A stretch of 53,805 nucleotides of DNA from Planctomycetota bacterium (GTDB lineage: Bacteria > Planctomycetota > UBA1135 > GCA-002686595). The position numbers and the translations under genes were made by a program. The notes beneath the pieces were generated by a model, which did not search any database, was not told where the DNA came from, and saw only the letters and a list, made by a program, of their open reading frames with translations. Positions 26,208-34,154 of the stretch are shown piece by piece (the stretch's first letter is position 1; the number at the start of each line of letters is the position of its first letter). The stretch lies in NCBI GenBank assembly GCA_026692705.1, contig JAPLOE010000150.1:1-53805 (forward strand). The letters run 5' to 3'.

Positions 26208-26276
26208 CGGTGGGGCTAGCATAGGCCGCGCCCCCGACGCTCCCTACCCCTCGAGCTCCCTGCCGCCAGCCCAGCG

Positions 26277-26705
26277 ATGAAGAACACCCTCGACGACGTC
26301 GGTTCGGTCTTCCCCTCCGTCTATTGCGACGACGCCACGGCGGCGATCGAGTTCCTCGTGCGCGCCTTCGGCTTCCGGCGCCGCCTCGTCGTTCCCGGCG
26401 ATAACGGCACTGTGCGCCACTCCGAGCTCACGTTCGGCCGCGCCGTCGTGATGGTTGCCGACGCGCACCCCGAGTTCGGCGGCCGCGGCCCGAAGTCGCT
26501 CGGTGGCACGAGCGGGGGCCTGAGCCTCTACCTCGCCGGAGCCGAGATCGACGCCCACTGCGCTCGCGCCCGTGCCGCCGGCGCCGAGATCCTGCGCGAG
26601 CCCCAGGACGAGCCCTACGGCGGCCGCGGCTACATGGCCCGCGATCCCGCCGGCCATGCGTGGTACTTCGGCAGCTACATCCCCGGCGAGCACTGGACAG
26701 AGTGA
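26277..26705 (+). CDS. VOC superfamily (glyoxalase/PhnB-like) protein
   Basis: 142 residues. The first beta-alpha-beta unit is FPSVYCDDATAAIEFLVRAFGFRRR, and the second unit ends GGRGYMARDPAGHAWYFGSY, the PhnB-like ending in which a His and an aromatic residue line the metal site. VOC proteins include glyoxalases, dioxygenases and resistance proteins. No neighbour hints at the substrate. Length and fold are normal for a single-chain two-unit VOC protein. Confidence 0.85.
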   Translation: MKNTLDDVGSVFPSVYCDDATAAIEFLVRAFGFRRRLVVPGDNGTVRHSELTFGRAVVMVADAHPEFGGRGPKSLGGTSGGLSLYLAGAEIDAHCARARAAGAEILREPQDEPYGGRGYMARDPAGHAWYFGSYIPGEHWTE

Positions 26706-26736
26706 CGGTCGGCCGCTGACCTCCGCGCCGACCCGT

Positions 26737-27897
26737 TCAGGGCAGGAACGCCTTGCGGTTCTCCAGCTTGCGCGGGAGATACTCCTCGATCACGAAGTTG
26801 AGGCCCCACTTGGCGAGGGCCTGCTGCTCGGCGCGCACGCCCATCTTGAGCAGCGACTCGATGGCCTTGATCCACGGCTTGTGGGCCATGAAGAACGGGT
26901 CGTTCTTGAGCGCGTCCTTGGCGCGATTGATGTCGACCTCCTGCAGCTTGTGAGTCGCGTCCTGCAGCTTGAAGTCGATGATGTCCTGCGGCGTGACGCC
27001 GAGGAACTGCGCCTGCGGCACGCAGAAGAAGCGGTTGATGTGCGCGGCGTTGCCCGAGCCCACCTTCAGCGTGCGGTAGATGTTGGCGATGCCGTAGGGG
27101 TCGCAGTCGACGAAGGCGTAGACGGGGATCTTCTTGTCGTCGGCGAGGCGGCGAACGAAGCGGCGCGTGGCGCGCGTCGGGACGCCGGCGGTCTCGACCA
27201 GGATGCAGTTCTCGGTCTTCCAGAACTTGTGGTTGTTCAGGCGCTGGAACATGCCGCCCGTCTCGATCGCGAGGATGAACTTCGCCTTGGTCTCGAACTT
27301 GAGGTGCTCGACCGAGTGGGGGATCGAGTAGGAGCCCGAGCCGAAGTTCGTGCAGTCGATCTCGATCGGCCGGCCGGTCTCGCTGTCGATGTCGATGACG
27401 GTCAGCGTGCCCGCGACCGAGCCGCCGTGCTCTTCGGGGTAGTAGCGCAGCTGCTCGCGCGCGAGCCCGTCGAGCGACGCGAGCGCCTCGATGTCGTCGA
27501 GCACCGTGTCGGACTCGGGCTGGTCGTTGAACTTGGCCTCGCCCCAGTTCTTCGAGACGTAATAGGCCTCACGCTTGGTGGCGAAGTCGTTGTTCTCGAC
27601 CATCTCCTTGCTGATCGCCATCAGCCGCAGCGTCTGCGCGAAGGTCTTGACGGTGTTGACCGTCAGCGCGCGCGCCTTGCGGTTCTTGCCGAGCTCGAAG
27701 TAGCCGATCTTGGTGTCGTACTTGACGTTGCCCAGGCTGCGCTCGGGGAAGCGCAGCTCGGGCAGCACGCGCTTGTCGATCGAGTTCCGCACGCGCTCGG
27801 CGGTGTCGAGGATCAGCTTGAGGGTCTTCTTGTCGAGCTCATCGAGCTCGCGCGGCGCGCGCGCGGTCGGCTTCTTGGGCTTCTTCTCGTCGGCCAT
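26737..27897 (-). CDS. top6A: DNA topoisomerase VI subunit A
   Basis: 386 residues. The winged-helix CAP domain holds FATKREAYYVSKNW; its second Tyr (Tyr113) aligns with the DNA-cleaving Tyr of archaeal Top6A and Spo11. The Toprim domain has FILAIETGGMF (Glu) and FVDCDPYGIANI (Asp-x-Asp). It makes ATP-dependent double-strand passage with the B subunit. The B gene is on the same strand but 4.3 kb upstream, not adjacent. A basic Lys/Pro-rich N-terminus (1-18) precedes the core. The gene stands alone, 75 bp downstream of the DUF1579 gene. Confidence 0.93.
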   Translation of the reverse strand: MADEKKPKKPTARAPRELDELDKKTLKLILDTAERVRNSIDKRVLPELRFPERSLGNVKYDTKIGYFELGKNRKARALTVNTVKTFAQTLRLMAISKEMVENNDFATKREAYYVSKNWGEAKFNDQPESDTVLDDIEALASLDGLAREQLRYYPEEHGGSVAGTLTVIDIDSETGRPIEIDCTNFGSGSYSIPHSVEHLKFETKAKFILAIETGGMFQRLNNHKFWKTENCILVETAGVPTRATRRFVRRLADDKKIPVYAFVDCDPYGIANIYRTLKVGSGNAAHINRFFCVPQAQFLGVTPQDIIDFKLQDATHKLQEVDINRAKDALKNDPFFMAHKPWIKAIESLLKMGVRAEQQALAKWGLNFVIEEYLPRKLENRKAFLP

Positions 27898-27972
27898 GAC
27901 CCGCTTCTACCAAGCGCGAAGGCCCGAATCCACGCGGGATTTCGGGCCTTCCGGCGATCCGCGCCGCGGCGC

Positions 27973-28587
27973 TCACTTCTTGCGGGCGTACTCGAACTCG
28001 AGCACCTTGGTGTTCGACTCGCCGATCATCATGTCGTGCACCTCGAGCGTGAACTTGTCCTGCCCGAAGCCGCGGTAGATGTAGCGCACCTGCTTGTCCT
28101 GCTCGGGCGTCATCGGCTCGTCGATCGTGCCCCACAGGATCAGGTTGTCGCCGGACTGGTCGAAGTGCCCGGAGGCGCTGGCGATCGAGGTCTGAAGGCT
28201 GTCGATGCGGGTCGAGACGTAGCGCTCCTTGAAGTTGTCGTAGCCGAGCATCGCCTGCCCCTTGGTCGGGATCCCCATCATCGGGATCGACCTGTTCTCC
28301 TGCAGCCACTTGCCTTCGGCGAACCACGTCACCTCGGACGTGCCCTTGGACTCCATCGGCGGCTGGCCGGGCGCCATCCACATGCGCATCGTCAGCTCCC
28401 AGGAACCGAGGAACTCCTTCAGGCGCTCGTGCGCCGGACCGGGTTTCATCGTCGCCATCCAGCGCGCCATGCCGCCGTCGGGATCCTTCGAGACGGGGTG
28501 GGTGAAGCGCTTGCCGTTCTGGGTGAGCGCGGCTCCGGTGGCGACGGCGGCGAGGGCGAGCGTGGCGAGCAGAGCGGGAGTCTTCAT
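27973..28587 (-). CDS. DUF1579-like secreted protein, third gene of the blaI-blaR1 operon
   Basis: 204 residues from ATG 28587. A signal peptide (about 1-20) precedes a lipocalin-like domain: PGPAHERLKEFLGSWELTMRMW, then GKWLQENRSIPMMGIP, MLGYDNFKERYVSTRIDS and FTLEVHDMM. This order fits the DUF1579 family of secreted small beta-barrels of unknown function. Its ATG overlaps the blaR1-like stop codon (ATGA), so it is translationally coupled and is likely the output, or part, of the BlaI-controlled response. Confidence 0.78.
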   Translation of the reverse strand: MKTPALLATLALAAVATGAALTQNGKRFTHPVSKDPDGGMARWMATMKPGPAHERLKEFLGSWELTMRMWMAPGQPPMESKGTSEVTWFAEGKWLQENRSIPMMGIPTKGQAMLGYDNFKERYVSTRIDSLQTSIASASGHFDQSGDNLILWGTIDEPMTPEQDKQVRYIYRGFGQDKFTLEVHDMMIGESNTKVLEFEYARKK

Positions 28588-29618
28588 GGGGTTCCTTCGT
28601 GGGGTAGGGGGTCGGCGGAGAGCACGAGGGCCGCCGCCTGGAGGTGGAAGCAGCTCAGCGGGGCGCCCTCGCGAGCGTCGGCGAGCGTGGCGAGCGCGTG
28701 TTCCCGGTCGAGGCCGCGGGGAGTCGCCATCGGGAGCGCGACGGCGGCGCAGGCGAGCGCCAGCGCGAGGGCGACGCGGCGAGCGAGCGGCGACGGCGCC
28801 GGGCGTTCGAGCGCGTCGAGCCGGCGCAGGAGCAGCGGGCGGCTCGAGAGGAAGGCGCGGGCCGGCAGGGCGGCGGTGGGAGCAGGGGACAAGGCCGCAC
28901 GGACGAGCGTTGCGCGGTAGGCGCTCGTGCGGCCCAGTCGAGTGGCCACATCGGCGTCGCAGGCGAGCTCGCTCAACTCGTGAAGGCGTACGGCGGCGAG
29001 CCAGACGAGCGGCTGAAACCAGAACACGCAGCGCAGCAGCGCCACGGCCTCGTCGAGCAGCAGGTCGCGGCGGCGCAGGTGGGTGAGCTCGTGCAGCAGC
29101 GCGTGCGTGTCGTCGCGGTTCGGTGCGCGCTCGAGCGCACTTGCGGGAAGCAGCAGTTTCGGACGCCACAGGCCGGTGACGGCGGGGCTGGTGAGCTCGA
29201 CGGCGTGCACGCTGGGCAGGCGGCGCAGTCCGGCGAGCTTCGCTGCGTTGGCGAGCGCGTCGGACCAATCGGGCGCGAGTTGCACAGGCGCTCCCAAGCT
29301 CGAATGCAGGCGGAAACGTTGCACGATTCGCAGCGTGAGCAACGCCACCGCCCCGACGAGCCACGCTCCGAAGAGCCATTCCGGCGCGTCGCCGAGCGTG
29401 CGCGCCGCTGCGCGCGAGCTCGCGCCGAGGCCCGCGGTCACGCTCGCGGGCGACGCGAGTTCGTTCGGCAACACCAGCCGCAGCAACGCCACGAACCACA
29501 CGAGCGTCAGCACCTGCGGCGCGACGCGACGGCGCACGGCGCGGTCGACGAGCCAGGCGCCGGCGAGCAGCGCTCCCGCCAAGAGGGCGTTCGTCGCGAG
29601 GCCGGCCAGCGTCGTCAC
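28584..29618 (-). CDS. BlaR1-like M56 membrane metallopeptidase without penicillin-sensor domain
   Basis: 344 residues. Membrane helices at about 7-25, 35-52, 80-98 and 275-292 surround the cytoplasmic zinc peptidase domain with LLHELTHLRRRDLL (His176, Glu177, His180) and the downstream HELSELACDADV acidic ligand. BlaR1/MecR1 sense beta-lactams through a C-terminal transpeptidase-like domain; here only about 45 residues follow the last helix, so the signal sensed is something else. M56 proteins of this size typically cleave the partner BlaI repressor. ATGA overlaps couple it to blaI before and DUF1579 after. Confidence 0.85.
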   Translation of the reverse strand: MTTLAGLATNALLAGALLAGAWLVDRAVRRRVAPQVLTLVWFVALLRLVLPNELASPASVTAGLGASSRAAARTLGDAPEWLFGAWLVGAVALLTLRIVQRFRLHSSLGAPVQLAPDWSDALANAAKLAGLRRLPSVHAVELTSPAVTGLWRPKLLLPASALERAPNRDDTHALLHELTHLRRRDLLLDEAVALLRCVFWFQPLVWLAAVRLHELSELACDADVATRLGRTSAYRATLVRAALSPAPTAALPARAFLSSRPLLLRRLDALERPAPSPLARRVALALALACAAVALPMATPRGLDREHALATLADAREGAPLSCFHLQAAALVLSADPLPHEGTP

Positions 29619-30001
29619 TCGCCGTCCTCCGACTCGAGCTCATTCAGATTGGCCTCCAGCGCCTTGCGTTCGGCGCTCGAGAGCTGCTTGTCGCCGACCA
29701 GATGCGCGATCAGCGGCCCCGAGGCGCCCTGGAAGACCCGCTCGACCAGCGTCGCGAGCGCATCCCGCTGCGCGTTGCGCCGTTCGATCGCCGGCTGGTA
29801 GAGCGCGACGTTGCCGCGCCGGGTCTCGCGCACGAGCCCCTTCTGCTCCATGCGCGTCAGCATGGTCTTGAGCGTCGTGTAGGCCCAACCCTCGGCGCTC
29901 AGGTCGTCGAGCAGCTCGCGCGCGGAGGCCTTGCGGCGCTCCCACAGCGCGTGGAGCACCTTCCACTCGGCATCACTGGGCTGCGGCGTCTCGCGGCTCA
30001 T
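29615..30001 (-). CDS. blaI: BlaI/MecI/CopY-family repressor
   Basis: 128 residues. It begins with the family pattern PSDAEWKVLHALWERRKASARELLDDL, the wing segment YTTLKTMLTRMEQKGLVRETRRGN, and the dimerisation helices near the C-terminus (LVERVFQGASGPLIAHLV). It is a DNA-binding dimer that represses its own operon until cleaved by the M56 partner. The ATG at 30001 lies 10 bp after a perfect-looking operator. It is the first gene of blaI-blaR1-DUF1579, with 4-bp overlaps between all three. Confidence 0.92.
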   Translation of the reverse strand: MSRETPQPSDAEWKVLHALWERRKASARELLDDLSAEGWAYTTLKTMLTRMEQKGLVRETRRGNVALYQPAIERRNAQRDALATLVERVFQGASGPLIAHLVGDKQLSSAERKALEANLNELESEDGE

Positions 30002-30011
30002 GGGCGGGATC

Positions 30012-30029
30012 CTACTACAGATGTAGTAG
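30012..30029. promoter_or_regulatory. BlaI operator (dyad)
   Basis: CTACTACAGATGTAGTAG is an 8+8 inverted repeat around GA and contains the BlaI/CopY core TACA-N2-TGTA with the outer TACTA/TAGTA seen in known BlaI boxes. It lies directly before blaI and 84 bp before the divergent secreted-protein gene, so it could repress either. Only one copy was noticed in the window. Confidence 0.88.
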
Positions 30030-30113
30030 CTGTCCATGGGGTTCCTGAAATCCGCCGTAACGCCCGCTCCGGACCGCGGATGTTGGAGACAGGCCCCCCA
30101 ACCGGAACGACCC

Positions 30114-31211
30114 ATGCACCCCCTCCGCCACCTGCTCGCCGCCGCCTCCGCCCTCACCCTGTCCGCGCTCTCCTTCGCCCAAGGGCGCATCGTCGTCGCC
30201 CACGACGAATGGACCCTGTCGAACAACGGCTTTCAGCAGGGCCCCGACGCGGCGCAATTCGCCCGCAACGTGGCGGGCTGGTTCACCGGCGGTCAGCCGG
30301 GACATTTCCGCGTCTGGTCGGATGACTTCGGTCTCATCGGAAGCGCGTTGAGCCAGACGATGACGGCTGCCGGTCACACGTGGACCATCTCGACGTTCGG
30401 CACCTTCCAGCTTTCGACGCTCCAGCAGTACGACGCCGTGTTCATCGGCAACTACTTCACCGGAATCAACGCGGCGGTGCTGACCCAGTACGTGCAGGCT
30501 GGCGGCTGCGTCTACGTCTGCGCCGGAAACGTCAGCGACGCCCTTGCCGCGAACGCCTTCAATCCCTTCCTTGCGAACTTCGGGCTCGCGTACGGGAGCG
30601 TCTTCAACAACATCGCCGGCCTGCGACCGATCAGCTCGACGCACCCGATCTTCGCCGGGGTCGGCGCGCTCTTCGAGAACAACGGCAACTCGATCCTGCC
30701 CGGCAGCGTGCCCAACGCCAACGCGCAGATCCTCGTGTCGACGGGGGCGAGCGGGCTCTACGCGGTGTACGACGGTCGGCCGGCGGCGCCCTCGAGCTAC
30801 TGCACCGCCAAGGTGAACAGCCAGGGCTGCACCCCCGCGATCTCGTCGAGCGGGTCTCCGAGCGTCTCGAGCGCGAACCCGTTCGACATCCGCGCGACGA
30901 GCGTGCTCAACCAGAAGCAGGGGCTGCTGTTCTACGGGTACGCGGCGACCGCAGCGCCGTTCCAGGGGGGCACGCTGTGTGTGCAGCCGCCGTCCCGTCG
31001 CACTCCGCTCCAGGGCTCGGGTGGCACGGCCGCTCCCGCCAACGACTGCTCGGGTTCGTACTCGTTCGACTTCAACGCCTGGGTCCAGTCCGGTGCGGAT
31101 CCGCTCGCCGTCGCGGGGCAGGCGATCTTCGCCCAGTACTGGTCGCGCGACCCTGCCACCGTCAGCACCACTGGACTCACCGACGCGCTCACGTTCGTGA
31201 TCGGAAACTAG
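30114..31211 (+). CDS. Secreted protein with planctomycete-type C-terminal module
   Basis: 365 residues from ATG 30114. Signal peptide 1-22 (ends LSFA-QG). Residues 25-220 resemble a class I glutamine-amidotransferase-like or ThuA-type fold (YDAVFIGNYFTGINAAVLTQYVQAGGCVYVCAGN), but no clear catalytic triad. From about 225 it has SSYCTAKVNSQGCTPAI and then GTLCVQPPSRRTPLQ-GSGG, NDCSGSYSFDFNAWV and an Ala/Gln-rich ending. I recognise this Cys-containing module from secreted planctomycete proteins, where it follows diverse N-terminal domains. It starts 85 bp from the BlaI operator, opposite to blaI. Its function is unknown. Confidence 0.75.
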   Translation: MHPLRHLLAAASALTLSALSFAQGRIVVAHDEWTLSNNGFQQGPDAAQFARNVAGWFTGGQPGHFRVWSDDFGLIGSALSQTMTAAGHTWTISTFGTFQLSTLQQYDAVFIGNYFTGINAAVLTQYVQAGGCVYVCAGNVSDALAANAFNPFLANFGLAYGSVFNNIAGLRPISSTHPIFAGVGALFENNGNSILPGSVPNANAQILVSTGASGLYAVYDGRPAAPSSYCTAKVNSQGCTPAISSSGSPSVSSANPFDIRATSVLNQKQGLLFYGYAATAAPFQGGTLCVQPPSRRTPLQGSGGTAAPANDCSGSYSFDFNAWVQSGADPLAVAGQAIFAQYWSRDPATVSTTGLTDALTFVIGN

Positions 31212-31265
31212 GCGCTTGTGCCGGACGGTGCGAGCCGTTCCCATCACGGGGGCTGGGAGGCCCCG

Positions 31266-31721
31266 ATGATCCGCGATCTCGTCAGTCTTGAACGTCGCCT
31301 GCGCGCCTTCGTGCAGACGCTGCCCGGTGCCTGGGAAGACCATCCCTGGGGCGAGACCGTCGCCAAGGTTGGCACGAAGGTGTTCGTGTTCAACCTCGCG
31401 CGCGGCGGAGGCAAGGAAACGCACGGGCCGCCGGGCATCGCCATCAAGCTCGACGACTCGCACGCGGCGGTCGCGAAGCGCCCGTTCGCGTCGCCGACGG
31501 GTTACGGCCTGGGCAAGAGCGGCTGGCTCACGCTGCGCTTCGACCTCGACGAATCCCCGACCGTCGCCGAGCTCGAAACCTGGATCGAGGAGAGCTACCG
31601 CCTCATCGCGCCGAAGAAACTGCTCGCGCAGCTCGACTCCCGCGCGCCGACGCCTCCCGCCGCGAAGCGTGCCCCCAAGCTCGCGAAGCCGCGCGCCAGG
31701 CGCGCGCCACCCAAGAAGTAG
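31266..31721 (+). CDS. MmcQ/YjbR family protein
   Basis: 151 residues from ATG 31266, which has GGGAGG 5-6 bp upstream. The YjbR fold opens with VQTLPGAWEDHPWGETVAKVGTKVF and continues GIAIKLDDSHAAVAKRPFASPTGYGLGKSGWLTL. The last 30 residues are a basic Lys/Pro/Arg/Ala tail. The family has a CyaY-like fold and is often described as DNA-binding, but its role is not settled. An earlier in-frame start exists at 31218 with no ribosome site. Confidence 0.82.
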   Translation: MIRDLVSLERRLRAFVQTLPGAWEDHPWGETVAKVGTKVFVFNLARGGGKETHGPPGIAIKLDDSHAAVAKRPFASPTGYGLGKSGWLTLRFDLDESPTVAELETWIEESYRLIAPKKLLAQLDSRAPTPPAAKRAPKLAKPRARRAPPKK

Positions 31722-31759
31722 CGCGTCGACAGCGCTGACGCGGCGCTCGTCGTCGAGGG

Positions 31760-32221
31760 TCAGCGGATGCGCGAGGAATACCACTCGCGCGCGGCGTTCA
31801 CGTGCTTCATCCAGAACTCGAGCTCGACGTACTTGTCCTTGCTCTTGAGTGCGCTCACCTGTCGCGCGAGGTCGTAGAAGCCCTTGCCGGGAGTCCGCTC
31901 CTCGCGGCTGACGACGAGTGCGCTGACGAAGAAGCCGCCGTCGCGGTAGCTGTCGACGACCAGCCGGCCGAGGAAGTCGCCGATGAGCGCGCGGTCGAGC
32001 TCGTCCCAGGCGCCGATGCGATGCGGTGTTCCGCCGTTGACGTTGGCGAGCCGGAACTCGATGCCGTCGACTAGCTCGGTGTAGGTCAGGAACTTCTCGG
32101 GCGCGCCGCCGATGGCGTCGATGCGCTGGCGCAGCTCGCGCAAGGCCGCAAGGTCGCCCTCGGCGTAGCGCCAGCGGGTGCGTTCGAGCTCGCGCAGGAT
32201 TCGCGGATCGGGGTTGGCCAA
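31760..32221 (-). CDS. Hypothetical protein coupled to top6B
   Basis: 153 residues from the TTG at 32221, which lies 5 bp after the top6B stop (TAG at 32227-32229). It reads LANPDPRILRELERTRWRYAEGD and later LTYTELVDGIEFRLANVNGG, ALIGDFLGRLVVDSYRDGGFFVSALVV and YVELEFWMKHVNAA. It is charged, without membrane segments or cysteines. I recognise no family. Tight spacing suggests expression with topoisomerase VI B. A later start is possible. Confidence 0.6.
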   Translation of the reverse strand: MANPDPRILRELERTRWRYAEGDLAALRELRQRIDAIGGAPEKFLTYTELVDGIEFRLANVNGGTPHRIGAWDELDRALIGDFLGRLVVDSYRDGGFFVSALVVSREERTPGKGFYDLARQVSALKSKDKYVELEFWMKHVNAAREWYSSRIR

Positions 32222-32226
32222 GGGCT

Positions 32227-34005
32227 CTAGAACTTGCGCGACTTCTGCAGGCAGTCGTCGAGGGTGCCGACGGTGCCGTCGCGTTCCTTGTCGGAGAGGT
32301 CGAGGATCTCCTGCAGGGCGATGCCGATGTGCGGGATGTACTTCTCGATGTAGGAGCGCTTGTCGAACTCCGAGCGCAGGCGCTGGCCCTTCTTGATGTA
32401 GGTGCCCATCTTGCGGCCGCATTCCTGCAGGCCGAGCTTGATCTCCTTCAGGATCTCCTCGTAGGCGGCGAGCGCTTCCTTGGATTCCGAGGTGAAGGGC
32501 ACCCAGACGCTCGCGATGTGCACGAGCACCGCGGCGGGGCCGATCGGCAGCGCGCCCTTGGGCTGCTGCAGGCCGTAGGAGCGCCAGTTGGTCTGGATCA
32601 CGGCCTTGGTGACGGCGCAGGCCGACTGCTGGTGCAGGAGCGGCACGCGGTTGGCGAAGCGCAGCACGCGGATCGGCTCGTCCGCGGCGCCGACGAGCTC
32701 CTCGCTCACCGTGATGGACTTGCGCTTCTGGATGCGGCCTTCGTCGGTGAGCTCGAGGCCGACGCCACCGGGCTTGCCGTAGGCGATGCCGACCTCGATC
32801 ACGAACGGGTTGCCGCGGTAGACCGACGGCGGGCGCGAGACGGCGGCGTAGAAGTCGGCCTCGATCTCCTTCTTCAGGCCCTGCAGAACGAGCTCCTCGC
32901 CGATCGGCGAGATGCAGTTCGTCGGCGGCGCGGAGATCTTCGTCTTCTGGATCGAGGCGTGGAGCGCGGCGGCTTCCTCGCGCGCGATGCGCGACGGGTA
33001 GGCCTTCTCCGAGACCTTGGCCGTGTCGCAGATCTCCTCGGCGACCTTCGGGCCGACGCGGACGAACTCCTCCTGCAGGAAGCCCGAGAGCGTGCGCGCG
33101 CTCGTCTCCTTGAGCATCAGGATCAGGACGCCGAGCTCGACGCCGTGCGGGTGCGGCTTGATCTCGACCGCCTCGGGCGGGAGCTCCTTCGTGCCGCGTT
33201 CGTAGACGACGCGCTCGCCACCCGGATCGACGTATGTGAGCTGCACGTGCGGGTTGGCGATCGCGGTCTGCTTCAGGTACATGTCGACCGAGCGCAGGCC
33301 CTTCTGGTAGCGTGCCTCCATCTCGATCTCGACGCGCGTGCCGTGCTCGCGCGTCCAGTCGGTCAGCGTCTTCTCGTCGTGCAGGTCGGCCTTGTTGCGC
33401 GCCGTGTCGATCGAGAGCTGCACCTCGTAGGCCGGGGCGCGCTTGCCGGTGCGCGAGACGATGCGCGAGGACTTGCCCGTCGTCAGTTGGCCGTACATGA
33501 CCGCCGCCGAGATGCCGATGCCCTGCTGGCCGCGGGTCTGGCTGAGCTTGTGGAACTTGGAGCCGTAGAGCAGCTTGCCGAAGACCTTCGGGATCTGCTC
33601 CTTCACGATGCCGGGGCCGTTGTCCTCGACCGAGACTCGGAAGCGGTCCTCGCCGGTCGGCGTGATCTCGACCACGACCTCGGGCAGGATGCCGGCCTCC
33701 TCGCAGGCGTCGAGCGAGTTGTCGACGGCCTCCTTGACGGCCGTGAGCAGCGCCTTGAGCGGGGAGTCGAAGCCCAGCAGGTGGCGGTTCTTGGTGAAGA
33801 ACTCGGAGACGGAGATCTCGCGCTGGCGCTCCGCGAGTTCCTGCGCGGTCTTGCGGCGCGGGGCCTCCTCGTCGCCGGACTTTTCGGCCTTGGCCGGCTT
33901 CTCGGCCTTCGCGGCGGGCGCGGCGGCACCCTTGGGGCCCTCGGCCTTCGCGCCGTCGGCCTGCTCTTCGTCGAACAAAGTCGCTCCACCCTTCTCCGTC
34001 GTCAC
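32227..34005 (-). CDS. top6B: DNA topoisomerase VI subunit B
   Basis: 592 residues. The N-terminal 50 residues are an Ala/Lys/Glu-rich extension. The GHKL ATPase domain has [12 protein letters not shown] (Asn), DNGPGI, and [15 protein letters not shown]; an H2TH-like region follows, and the transducer domain with [18 protein letters not shown] contains the switch Lys. Top6B binds ATP and clamps DNA for strand passage by Top6A. The partner gene is at 26737-27897, separated by other genes. The short hypothetical gene at 31760-32221 follows directly. Confidence 0.94.
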   Translation of the reverse strand: MTTEKGGATLFDEEQADGAKAEGPKGAAAPAAKAEKPAKAEKSGDEEAPRRKTAQELAERQREISVSEFFTKNRHLLGFDSPLKALLTAVKEAVDNSLDACEEAGILPEVVVEITPTGEDRFRVSVEDNGPGIVKEQIPKVFGKLLYGSKFHKLSQTRGQQGIGISAAVMYGQLTTGKSSRIVSRTGKRAPAYEVQLSIDTARNKADLHDEKTLTDWTREHGTRVEIEMEARYQKGLRSVDMYLKQTAIANPHVQLTYVDPGGERVVYERGTKELPPEAVEIKPHPHGVELGVLILMLKETSARTLSGFLQEEFVRVGPKVAEEICDTAKVSEKAYPSRIAREEAAALHASIQKTKISAPPTNCISPIGEELVLQGLKKEIEADFYAAVSRPPSVYRGNPFVIEVGIAYGKPGGVGLELTDEGRIQKRKSITVSEELVGAADEPIRVLRFANRVPLLHQQSACAVTKAVIQTNWRSYGLQQPKGALPIGPAAVLVHIASVWVPFTSESKEALAAYEEILKEIKLGLQECGRKMGTYIKKGQRLRSEFDKRSYIEKYIPHIGIALQEILDLSDKERDGTVGTLDDCLQKSRKF

Positions 34006-34154
34006 GTTGCGCCTCGCTCAGGGAATGCTGGACCGCCCGTTTCTAGCGAAACGCGCGCTCGAATCAACCTGGGGGTGCCAGTGGCCCCTTTTCGCGCTGG
34101 CCTCGATGGGCGAGAATCTCCGCCCTTCATTCCCTTCCCCACAGGAACGTTTCG

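Noticed and set aside
29615-30001. Beta-lactam resistance locus
   Set aside because: blaI and the M56 protein are present, but there is no beta-lactamase or penicillin-sensor domain; this is a general BlaI-type circuit.
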